From Microbacteriaceae bacterium PS02066 (GTDB taxonomy: Bacteria; Actinomycetota; Actinomycetes; Actinomycetales; Microbacteriaceae): 64,000 nucleotides of DNA. A program made the position numbers and the translations under genes. Below are positions 32,527-40,020 of this stretch, in pieces. Below the pieces are notes generated by a model. It saw only the letters and a program-made list of their open reading frames with translations. It ran no database searches and had not been told where the DNA came from. The DNA lies in contig JASCPH010000004.1 of assembly GCA_029959545.1 (NCBI GenBank), forward strand, positions 1 through 64,000, written 5' to 3'. Position 1 is the first letter of the stretch. Every line of letters starts with the position of its first letter.

Positions 32527-34337
32527 CCAACATCGACCTCGCCCCGCGTCCAATGCTGTTCGCCCTGCCGACGGCGAACCTCGATGGAACACTGGCCCCG
32601 CTCGACTTCGCGCACCCCGTCCTGGCCGCCGAGCTCGCGGACGCACTGATCGATATGCGGCGCGCCATGGGCCACTCTGACGGCACCGCGTACCAATACC
32701 GCAGGGCCCTCATGAGCCTTCTGCTCGGCCTGCCTGATGCCTTACCGCGAACGGCGGGTTTGGCGTCGCCGGGCAACGCAATGATCGATGCTCTGCACGT
32801 GTGGGAGTCCGCGTTGGCAGGCGCCTACCCACCCCAGAGCACGATCCCCTATAGGTACGGCAGGCAGATACGCGCTCTCATCCGAGTCCACGCAGCAAAC
32901 GGTCGTGCCATCAGCGAAGCAGTCCTCCGCTGGGCGCAAGCACGCGTGTTGCACCAGGGCGGAGAGTCCACTCCACTCGACGAGTTCTCGAACGCGGAAC
33001 GCATCGCGATACGCGACGCCTGCCGCGCCCGAATCCGCGAGTTGGAGACTCGTCTGGCAACAGGCCGTCGGTTGCTCGCCAGCGGCGTCGACCCGCGACT
33101 CACAGGATGGGGACGTAGCGCCGACGTCCTGTGGGGCGTTCGCCATCTCGGACGCCGGCCTCAGACCACGATCGAGGGCGACATCCTGCGGGCGTGCGCT
33201 ATGGGTGTTCTTGACGACCTTGACGCTGATTTCGCAGACGAGCGAGCTGTGACCCAGATTGATGCCGGCCGAATCACGCACCGCCTGATGTCCTACCTCT
33301 ACCCGACCGGCGAAGACCTCGTCGCATTTCGCTCGCTGTTGCAGTTGGAGACCGGCGCGGCGCCGGAAGAATGGTCAGGAGTGCGATTGACGGACATCGA
33401 GCACTCGACCGGCGTCCTTCGCGTGCGGCTCCGCAAGGCGCGGGCGCACAGGACTCGGACCGTGCGCTGCGCACTGACCGCGACTGACGACCGCAAGGGG
33501 TGGCGTGCAGGAGATCTCATTCCCCGCCTCATCGCCGTCACAGAACTCGCTCGATCCGAAGCGACGAAAGCAGGTGTCTCGGACGCAGACGTCCTGTTCC
33601 TCACTGTGCAGCGCACCACGTCCAGGCACCTCATCGCGCGCCGAGAGTCGTTCTCTCGATATCCATTCACTTCGTTGTTGACGTCGATCTCGCCTGAGAT
33701 ATCGAAGCCGTACGACTCCCGTCGCCTGCGCAAGACAGTGAAGAGCGTTCGGGCAGCCGTGCTCCGTAGCGCGGACGCCGCCGCAGGAGACGACCACAGC
33801 ATCGCCGTCTACCAACGCCACTACGCGCAGTCGACGACTGTGCACGTTCTGGCGGGTAACGCAGTCAACGCGGCTCAGAACCAGGTGTTTGATCGCGTGC
33901 GCGGACCAGTCTTCGTTCATGCCGCGGCCAGCACAGTCAACGATGTCGCGGGTGTTCTGGGTACTGCCGCCGCAGCCGAGCTTTCCTCGAGCACCCCAGA
34001 GCATGGAATGAACGTGACTCAGTGCACGTCCCCATACGAGTCACCGTTCACGCCGGCGGGGCGGCTCTGCGAGCATCGGCCATCGATGTGCTTCGCGTGC
34101 CCGAATGCCATCGTGTTCGCTGACCACCTCCCTCGAGTCCTCGCGTACCGAGAGATTCTCCGCGGTCACGAGAACGAGATGCCTCCAGCCCAGTTCGCGG
34201 CCGTCCACGGCCAGCAGCTGGTGAACGTCGAGCGCATCCTCGGCGAGTTCTCCCCGGCGGAAATTGAGAATGCGCGGACTGCGCACGAGACTGTCGCGGT
34301 CCACCTGCCCCTCACCCAGAGAGGTGTCCACCTATGA
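32523..34337 (+). CDS. Tyrosine recombinase-like protein 2 (TnpB-like)
   Basis: 604 residues from GTG 32523. The C-terminal catalytic region is divergent: SRRLRKTVKSVRAAVL around residue 400 corresponds to HxxR, and HYAQSTTVHVLAG (about 433) offers the Tyr. A C-terminal Cys/His cluster (LCEHRPSMCFACPNA, about 515-530) probably binds zinc. With its partners it forms the recombinase set; in Tn554 both TnpA and TnpB are needed. It overlaps neighbours on both sides. Catalytic competence on its own is doubtful. Confidence 0.75.
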   Translation: MTNIDLAPRPMLFALPTANLDGTLAPLDFAHPVLAAELADALIDMRRAMGHSDGTAYQYRRALMSLLLGLPDALPRTAGLASPGNAMIDALHVWESALAGAYPPQSTIPYRYGRQIRALIRVHAANGRAISEAVLRWAQARVLHQGGESTPLDEFSNAERIAIRDACRARIRELETRLATGRRLLASGVDPRLTGWGRSADVLWGVRHLGRRPQTTIEGDILRACAMGVLDDLDADFADERAVTQIDAGRITHRLMSYLYPTGEDLVAFRSLLQLETGAAPEEWSGVRLTDIEHSTGVLRVRLRKARAHRTRTVRCALTATDDRKGWRAGDLIPRLIAVTELARSEATKAGVSDADVLFLTVQRTTSRHLIARRESFSRYPFTSLLTSISPEISKPYDSRRLRKTVKSVRAAVLRSADAAAGDDHSIAVYQRHYAQSTTVHVLAGNAVNAAQNQVFDRVRGPVFVHAAASTVNDVAGVLGTAAAAELSSSTPEHGMNVTQCTSPYESPFTPAGRLCEHRPSMCFACPNAIVFADHLPRVLAYREILRGHENEMPPAQFAAVHGQQLVNVERILGEFSPAEIENARTAHETVAVHLPLTQRGVHL

Positions 34338-36439
34338 GCGTCGAACGCGGGTCCGCTGCGGAGCGGGTGAAGCCGTTCGCAAGCGACCACTGGGCAGGCG
34401 ATACGCCGGTCGTCTCCGATCACGATCTCGAACACGACTACCCCATCCCTCGGTTCGGAGATGAGGATCGCTGGGATCTGGGTGCATTGGGATGGAACCC
34501 CGCTGCCGGGCGCCACTCAGCGGTCCTGCTGTTCACCTCGTTCAGCGGTGACTGGAACCTTCGTGCTCGCGAACTCGCGATCGCCCTTCTCAACCCGGTA
34601 CACCCCGTTCTGCGCGGTCAGCTGATCTACCTACGCGCAACGCCCGCGCACGTAAAGACGATCCGCTCCAAGCTCGAGGGCCTGAAGCGGTTCGCCGCCT
34701 GGCACGCGGAAACCCTCCCCGACATCCCACTCCGACAGCTCCATCAGGTGCACCTCGACCGGTTCCTCACTGATATCAAGGCGATGGGGATCCGCTCCAG
34801 AACGAGGCAGGCCGTCGATGCGGTCCGTGACCTTCACACTTATGCGGCAGTCCTCACCGGCGGTGGGCTCCGGTTCCGCCCTTGGGGCGAGATCACGACG
34901 ATCGCGCTCAGCGGGCAGAATTCGAGCACCGAGCTGAGCACCCCGGTGATCCCGCCGGATGTCTGGTGGCCGTTGCTGCGTGCGTGCTGGCAGTACATCG
35001 ATGTGTTCTCGCACGACATCTTTGCGGCTGGTGCGGAGTGGTCCGCCCTCGACCGACCCAACAACGAGCGCGTGAAGGTTCAGCGCCCTGAGGAAGTCCT
35101 CGCGCGATGGATCGAAACGCCAGGAAATCGCGTGCCCCTGCACCGGATGACGTACGGGAGATTCCGTGAAGGAGAGATCCACTGGACGCTCCTTTCGTTG
35201 CTCGTTTCCGACGGGCACAGCAAGCAGATGTTCGCGGAACTTGATCGTCCCGACGTCCTCCGCCGCCGACGGGACATCGCCGAGGCGATCGCCGCCGGCA
35301 CCCTCTCGACCGCGCGCGGCGGCCTCGCCACGCAAGCGACGTCGATCGAACGCGCCGATGGATCCGTCGGGCCGTGGATCGACGGATTCGACCCGGCCAC
35401 GATTCGAGTCCAACTGAAGCTCCTCCGCAACGCGTGCTACGTCTTCTGCGCGGCGCTCACGATGATGCGCGACTCGGAATTGCTGAGCATCAAGAAGGGA
35501 GCGCTCACCACCTCGTACGGCGCGCCCGCCGTCACCTCCCAGCTCCGGAAGGGTCGACGCGGGATGCAGCGACGCAATTGGTGGATCATCGAACCCGTGG
35601 CGCAGGCAATCGCCGTCGCGGAACGACTTGCCCTCGGCGACGACGTCTTCAGCTCTGTTCGCCGTGAACACCGAGCGCAGGACGGAGCGGGCCGGTTCGA
35701 TCGCCATAGCGAGCTGAAGCAGTTCATCTCGCAACTCAATGGTCAATCGTCGGATGCCGGTCTCGAGCCGATCCCCGCGTTCCATCTCGCACCGCACATG
35801 TTCCGGCGGACGATGGCCGTGATCACCGCGCAACAGCCGGACGGCGAGATTGCGCTCGGCATCCAGCTCAAGCACGCTGCGCGACGCGCCGTCGCGAACG
35901 GGACGACCTCCGGGTACGCGAGCGAGACGCCGGAATGGGCCGCGGAGTTCGAGCATGAGCTCCAGGAAGCTGTCGCGTCACGGTTGGTCGGCGCCTGGTC
36001 TTCCCAGCAAGACCACGAGATGAGGCTCGCAGGTGCAGGCGCCCAACGCTTCCGAGATGAACTCGAGAAGGTCGACTCAGTCTCAAGCAACGAGGTCAAA
36101 GTCGGCGACGCGCGCACACTGCGCACTCTCCTCCGCGATCGGTTCAGCACGCTCCGATGGGGAACCGTCAACCACTGCCTCGGCATCCCTGAGCAGGCGG
36201 CGTGCTTGAAGGGGCTGCCCGCCGAAGCAGCTGCAGGAGGCGTCATGCCAAATCGCTGCCAGCCCACCACCTGCGGTAACTCCGTCGTCACCGAGGAGCA
36301 CGCGCCGATCTGGATCGCCGAAGAACGCGACCTCGTCGCGAAGCTGCGCGACCGAAAGATGGCACCACACAATCGCGAACAACTCGAGACAGAGCTTGAG
36401 GACGTTCGCCGCATCACGAGGAACTTCGCGGATGCCTGA
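34334..36439 (+). CDS. Tyrosine recombinase 3 (TnpB-like)
   Basis: 701 residues from ATG 34334 (ATGA overlap). N-terminal DNA-binding part (TIRSKLEGLKRFAAWHAE), then the catalytic motifs: Arg in TMMRDSELLSI (about 378), HMFRRTMAVITA (about 488) and Tyr in GTTSGYASE (about 527). A C-terminal Cys region (CLGIPEQAACLKG … CQPTTCG) looks zinc-binding, as in the previous protein. Length is similar to Tn554 TnpB (about 630). Overlaps the TnpC-like start. Confidence 0.85.
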   Translation: MSVERGSAAERVKPFASDHWAGDTPVVSDHDLEHDYPIPRFGDEDRWDLGALGWNPAAGRHSAVLLFTSFSGDWNLRARELAIALLNPVHPVLRGQLIYLRATPAHVKTIRSKLEGLKRFAAWHAETLPDIPLRQLHQVHLDRFLTDIKAMGIRSRTRQAVDAVRDLHTYAAVLTGGGLRFRPWGEITTIALSGQNSSTELSTPVIPPDVWWPLLRACWQYIDVFSHDIFAAGAEWSALDRPNNERVKVQRPEEVLARWIETPGNRVPLHRMTYGRFREGEIHWTLLSLLVSDGHSKQMFAELDRPDVLRRRRDIAEAIAAGTLSTARGGLATQATSIERADGSVGPWIDGFDPATIRVQLKLLRNACYVFCAALTMMRDSELLSIKKGALTTSYGAPAVTSQLRKGRRGMQRRNWWIIEPVAQAIAVAERLALGDDVFSSVRREHRAQDGAGRFDRHSELKQFISQLNGQSSDAGLEPIPAFHLAPHMFRRTMAVITAQQPDGEIALGIQLKHAARRAVANGTTSGYASETPEWAAEFEHELQEAVASRLVGAWSSQQDHEMRLAGAGAQRFRDELEKVDSVSSNEVKVGDARTLRTLLRDRFSTLRWGTVNHCLGIPEQAACLKGLPAEAAAGGVMPNRCQPTTCGNSVVTEEHAPIWIAEERDLVAKLRDRKMAPHNREQLETELEDVRRITRNFADA

Positions 36440-36848
36440 GATCACCCCCGCCACAGAACGCAAGTTGCGCGACGCGATGGAGCGGCTGCTCAGTGGGACA
36501 GCCATCCGCACCGACGGGCGAGTCATCAAGGAGAACCTCTATCGCGAAGCTGGCGTCAGCCGCGCCACCATGAACCGCGCGACGGCGGTGATGGACGAGT
36601 GGGCGCGCCTCGTCGACGGGACCCAGCCCCGAGATCGTGAGATCGAGTCGTTGCGAAGCTTGCTGGCTGATCGTGCGGCCCAGATCAAACAGCTCCGCGA
36701 GCGAGTGAACAGCCTCGAAGCACAACTGACGATCGCAGCGACCGCTGTCGCCGAGCTACATGTCGAGAACCAGTTGCTGCAGGGCGACGACCCGAGCCGC
36801 AACGTCACTCCGATGAAGCGCCCGTATGCGGACTCACGCCGCAGGTGA
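36432..36848 (+). CDS. TnpC-like coiled-coil protein
   Basis: 138 residues from ATG 36432, overlapping the recombinase 3 stop by 8 nt. The N-terminal half looks like a small DNA-binding domain (TDGRVIKENLYREAGVSRAT); the second half is a coiled coil (IKQLRERVNSLEAQLTIAAT). In Tn554 the third gene, tnpC, encodes a protein of about this size that assists and orients transposition. Order tnpA-tnpB-tnpB'-tnpC supports the Tn554-like assignment. Confidence 0.7.
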   Translation: MPEITPATERKLRDAMERLLSGTAIRTDGRVIKENLYREAGVSRATMNRATAVMDEWARLVDGTQPRDREIESLRSLLADRAAQIKQLRERVNSLEAQLTIAATAVAELHVENQLLQGDDPSRNVTPMKRPYADSRRR

Positions 36849-36868
36849 CGAGGGCTACCTCGCTCACA

Positions 36869-37510
36869 TCATCGCCACTTCGGAGGCCGGGTGTAGGTGG
36901 TCGCGCCGACGGTGAAGCTCTCAGGCAGAAGAGCCTGGCGGATCTTGTCGCGACCGATCTGCGACGACGCGGGCATCAGCTGCTTGAGCTCGCTCGAGAA
37001 CCGCTTGGGCGGGAAGGCCGCGCCGATGAACATGTGCGGGCGGAACTGCTTGGCCGCCCTGACTGCGGGCGCGAGATCGCTGTCGGCGCTGATGATCAGC
37101 GCCGAGTCCATTGCGTTCGCCGCGGCATCGCCGACAAGAGCAACTGCGATGTTGACGTCGGTCTCCTTTTCCTCGTGCACCGTACGCGTCGCGCGACAGT
37201 TGAAGCACGTCACCGTCTTCGCTTGATATCGGCCCTGCGTGACGCTGAAGACGTTGGCGTGACGCGCGGCGACGGCTGCCTGATGGTAGGCCTGACGACT
37301 GGCCGCGCCCGCATCGCCCAGCACAGGTGCGGTGAAGTACTTCACCGCGACGATGTGGCTGCGTGGACGCAGGCTCTGTGCGAGTGCGACGAAGTCGATC
37401 CAGAGCGTCGAGCGTCCGAACTTGTCGTGCATGCCGTGATAGAAGTTGAAGCCGTCGATGTAGACGATGAGGCGCTCGTGCGGCGGTCCAGGAACGGGTG
37501 AGGCTGACAA
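36869..37510 (-). CDS. NYN-domain (PIN-like) nuclease
   Basis: 213 residues from TTG 37510 with TTTGGAG upstream; no ATG start fits. N-terminal acidic site IVYIDGFNFYHGMHD, then ETDVNIAVALVGDA and ALIISADSDLAPAVR, the three aspartate motifs of NYN/LabA (DUF88) nucleases. Includes a CxxC pair (TCFNCRATRT). NYN proteins cleave RNA and recur in defence islands. It is the only minus-strand gene in the element and is divergent from the small RNA/XRE unit across an operator-like inverted repeat. Confidence 0.85.
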   Translation of the reverse strand: MSASPVPGPPHERLIVYIDGFNFYHGMHDKFGRSTLWIDFVALAQSLRPRSHIVAVKYFTAPVLGDAGAASRQAYHQAAVAARHANVFSVTQGRYQAKTVTCFNCRATRTVHEEKETDVNIAVALVGDAAANAMDSALIISADSDLAPAVRAAKQFRPHMFIGAAFPPKRFSSELKQLMPASSQIGRDKIRQALLPESFTVGATTYTRPPKWR

Positions 37511-37562
37511 CAGACGACTCCAAATCGGTGCACGAGGTGATCACCTTCCTATCAGCGATCGT

Positions 37563-37581
37563 GTGTATAGTGTGGATACAC
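37563..37581. promoter_or_regulatory. Inverted repeat over divergent promoter
   Basis: GTGTAT-N7-ATACAC. On the plus strand it contains TATAGT (37566-37571), and on the minus strand ACTATACAC; both could be -10 boxes. Likely operator of the XRE protein encoded at 37711, controlling the NYN gene and the plus-strand transcript. Confidence 0.5.
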
Positions 37582-37640
37582 CCCGCCCGGTTGTTCATCC
37601 CAACCGTGGCCCGACGCCCTCCCTCGTGGAGGGCGTCTTT
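37578..37640 (+). ncRNA. Candidate short RNA or attenuated leader
   Basis: Downstream of TATAGT there are two hairpins in about 60 nt: CGGTTG…CAACCG (about 37589-37606) and GACGCCCTCC-CTCGT-GGAGGGCGTC (37613-37637) followed by TTT. The second is a classic terminator. The XRE gene begins 70 nt further on, so this may be a stand-alone small RNA or a premature-termination leader for that gene. Confidence 0.45.
37613..37640 (+). terminator. Intrinsic terminator
   Basis: 10-bp GC-rich stem (37613-37622 / 37628-37637), loop CTCGT, then TTTGTG. Confidence 0.7.
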
Positions 37641-37710
37641 GTGTCCGGACTGTGGAGATTGCCATACGGATTAGGCCTTCCCGCAGAGGCCTCATCGCAA
37701 CGCTTGAGGG

Positions 37711-37992
37711 GTGCCGTCCCCCGCAAATCTCCCTGATGCGTGGGACCGTTATGCTCGCGAGCTCGGCCAGAACATTCAGCGTGAGCGTGCGCGCGTCCGG
37801 TACAGCCAGGATCGTGTCGCCTACGAGTCAGGGCTGAGTCGGTATACGTACCAGAAGCTTGAGAAGGGCGAGTCGCGGCCTGGCACTCCAGCGAACCCGA
37901 CTGTCAAGACGCTGCTCGCCGTGGCCCAGGTGCTCGGCGTCGACCTGGCTGATCTCCTGCCTGCGCGCGCGCCAGATCTGACGCTCAGATAG
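37711..37992 (+). CDS. XRE-family transcriptional regulator
   Basis: 93 residues from GTG 37711 with TTGAGGG upstream. Lambda-repressor type HTH: LGQNIQRERARVRYSQDRVA, then YESGLSRYTYQKLEKGES and TVKTLLAVAQVLGVDLADLL. Probably controls its own unit and the NYN gene through the GTGTAT…ATACAC site, and perhaps the defence genes. Confidence 0.85.
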   Translation: MPSPANLPDAWDRYARELGQNIQRERARVRYSQDRVAYESGLSRYTYQKLEKGESRPGTPANPTVKTLLAVAQVLGVDLADLLPARAPDLTLR

Positions 37993-38087
37993 GTCTGAGC
38001 CGCCCCGCCGCCCACGCGGTCCGCCCGCAGTTCGGAACAACGCGCCACTACAGTGCTGCGCCTAATCCGTATGGCATCCTTCAACCT

Positions 38088-38462
38088 ATGGAAGCGGTCG
38101 CGATCGAGCACGAACCGTTCGCCTTGGCAGCCGACGACCCGTACCTCAGCGCTCTGATCGGCACCATCGAAGAGCCACACGGTAGGTCAACCGCCGAGCT
38201 CGCGGGCCAGCTGACTGTGTCGTGGTGGGACCGCCATGGCACCGGCCCATCGCGGGCTGAACTCTTCGACGAGATGTTCTCAACCCCCGACTGGGAGCAC
38301 GTCATCGATGATCCCGGGCGCTCACTGCTTCAGCGGAAGGAGCAGCGCGAGCTGCTCCAGCGTTGGCTCGTCAGCTACTGGTCACGGCTCGGGACGATCA
38401 CATTTGTTCCAGGTCACGACGAGGTCATCCGACCGGGCCGCCTCCGTCCTGAGGCTGGGTAA
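38088..38462 (+). CDS. Hypothetical protein
   Basis: 124 residues from ATG 38088. Acidic, Trp-containing helices (ELAGQLTVSWWDRHGTG, LLQRWLVSYWSRLGTITF). No family recognised. Followed 46 nt later by another small gene in the same direction. Confidence 0.5.
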   Translation: MEAVAIEHEPFALAADDPYLSALIGTIEEPHGRSTAELAGQLTVSWWDRHGTGPSRAELFDEMFSTPDWEHVIDDPGRSLLQRKEQRELLQRWLVSYWSRLGTITFVPGHDEVIRPGRLRPEAG

Positions 38463-38508
38463 TAGAGGGCTCGCCCTTGTAGCCTGATCTGTTCGGGAGG
38501 GAGGGCGC

Positions 38509-38916
38509 GTGAAAGAGATCATCATCAGCGGACGCTGCCTCACGGTCACCCACGTCGGGGTCGAGTCGACCGAGCACGGCGACATCCAGCGCTACCGCGT
38601 CGACGTATCTGACTCCGATGCCACCACCCGCCTGTCGATCCTGCGCGCGTCGCGCACCGTCGATGCACGTGTCCTGGCCTCGGTGATCGAGACCGAGCTC
38701 CTGCTCGACTACCCGGGCAGCAGTGAGGACGGCGTGCTCCGTGATCGGAGTGTTCGCGAGTGGCGCGACGAGAACCGGATCGCAATCGAGGCCGCTCTCG
38801 GTCGGCTTCGGGCCGATATCGCCCAGATGCAACCGGAGCCCGTGAGTGACATCGAACGAGCGTTGCTGCGCGCATTCGACATGGATCCCGATGCCCCGGA
38901 TTCTCACGATGCGTGA
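38509..38916 (+). CDS. Hypothetical protein upstream of the phosphoesterase
   Basis: 135 residues from GTG 38509 with GGGAGGGAGG upstream. Strand-rich N-terminus (EIIISGRCLTVTHVGVES) and helical C-terminus. Its stop overlaps the phosphoesterase start by 8 nt, so the two are co-translated and probably functionally linked. No known domain seen. Confidence 0.55.
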   Translation: MKEIIISGRCLTVTHVGVESTEHGDIQRYRVDVSDSDATTRLSILRASRTVDARVLASVIETELLLDYPGSSEDGVLRDRSVREWRDENRIAIEAALGRLRADIAQMQPEPVSDIERALLRAFDMDPDAPDSHDA

Positions 38917-39718
38917 GTACCCGTGGTTCGACTTCGACCAGGTCGACTTCGTGACCTCCGACACCCACTTCAGTCACGCCCGCATCAGCGAACTCGCCGG
39001 CCGCCCGTTCTCGACGGTCGAAGAGATGGACTCCACGCTGATCCGCCGATGGAACGACGCCATCGCGCCCGACGACGTCGTTTTGCACCTCGGCGATGTC
39101 GCACTCGGACCGATCGAAGAGTCGATCCGGCTCACCGCGCGGCTCAACGGGCGCCGGCTTCTCGTCCCCGGCAACCACGATCGTGTCTCACCAGCAACAC
39201 AGAGCAAGCGCGCCATCGAGCGATTCGCACCTCTATACGAGGCGGCCGGGTGGGAGATCCTGCCGGAGGTGATCGAAGGCACGCGGCACGGGTACCGACT
39301 CCTCGCCTCGCACTACCCGTACGCCGGCGACAGCCAACCCATTGATCGCCACACATCACATCGCGCACGCTGGGACGACGGCATCCCGCTCCTCCACGGA
39401 CACACGCATGCACGCGATCACGGCCCGAACGACCATCAATTCCACGTCGGCGTCGACGCCCACGGCTTCGCCCCGATCCCGTTCAGCGTGATCGACGCGT
39501 GGATCCGCAGCCTGCCCGGAATCGAGACTCGGCTGCAGACAGCGATCCGTGAAGCACGAGAGGTCATCGCCGACCTCGACGACACAGCTCCGTCCAACAT
39601 GGACTTGATGTTCTTCATGCAGGCGTACGACGAACTTCACATTCACCTCGAAGAACTGCTGGCGGCCGTTGACGAGGTCGGGCACGCCAACAGCGACGAG
39701 GGCGAGCGTTCCCGATAG
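38909..39718 (+). CDS. Calcineurin-like metallophosphoesterase
   Basis: 269 residues from ATG 38909 (38846 is in frame but inside the previous gene). Motifs in order: DFVTSDTHFSHARI (D-x-H), VLHLGDVALGPIE (GD), RRLLVPGNHDRVS (GNHD), RLLASHYPY and LLHGHTHARD (GHxH). All metal ligands are present. The family hydrolyses phosphodiesters or nucleotides; the substrate is open. The C-terminal 70 residues are helical and unassigned. Coupled to the upstream hypothetical gene and 48 nt before the HTH gene. Confidence 0.85.
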   Translation: MREYPWFDFDQVDFVTSDTHFSHARISELAGRPFSTVEEMDSTLIRRWNDAIAPDDVVLHLGDVALGPIEESIRLTARLNGRRLLVPGNHDRVSPATQSKRAIERFAPLYEAAGWEILPEVIEGTRHGYRLLASHYPYAGDSQPIDRHTSHRARWDDGIPLLHGHTHARDHGPNDHQFHVGVDAHGFAPIPFSVIDAWIRSLPGIETRLQTAIREAREVIADLDDTAPSNMDLMFFMQAYDELHIHLEELLAAVDEVGHANSDEGERSR

Positions 39719-39766
39719 GATCGGCAATACCCGGATACATCCGGCTCAATCCGCATGGGGGCGTCA

Positions 39767-39949
39767 ATGTCCGAGCCGTGGCTCTCTGCCGACGACATCG
39801 CTGAGCACTTGGGCGTGACGAAAGACACGATCTACGCGTGGATCTCCGAGAAGGGGATGCCGGCGCACAAGGTCGGTCGTCTGTGGAAGTTCCAGGCGAG
39901 CGAGGTCGACGACTGGGTGCGCAAGGGGGATGCCGGTTCTCCGGACTGA
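39767..39949 (+). CDS. Excisionase-type HTH_17 DNA-binding protein
   Basis: 60 residues; ATG 39767 preferred over ATG 39755. Full MerR/excisionase-like HTH_17: WLSADDIAEHLGVTKDTIYA, then WISEKGMPAHKVGRLWKFQ and SEVDDWVR. Such proteins act either as recombination directionality factors or as regulators; its position 71 nt before the SNF2 helicase gene, far from the recombinases, favours a role in controlling the defence operon. Confidence 0.8.
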   Translation: MSEPWLSADDIAEHLGVTKDTIYAWISEKGMPAHKVGRLWKFQASEVDDWVRKGDAGSPD

Positions 39950-40020
39950 CCCCAATCGGTCGCGATGTCGGCGGCCGGGCGTATCCTGATCGACTTGCCA
40001 TTTTCCAGGGGAGGAACCAC

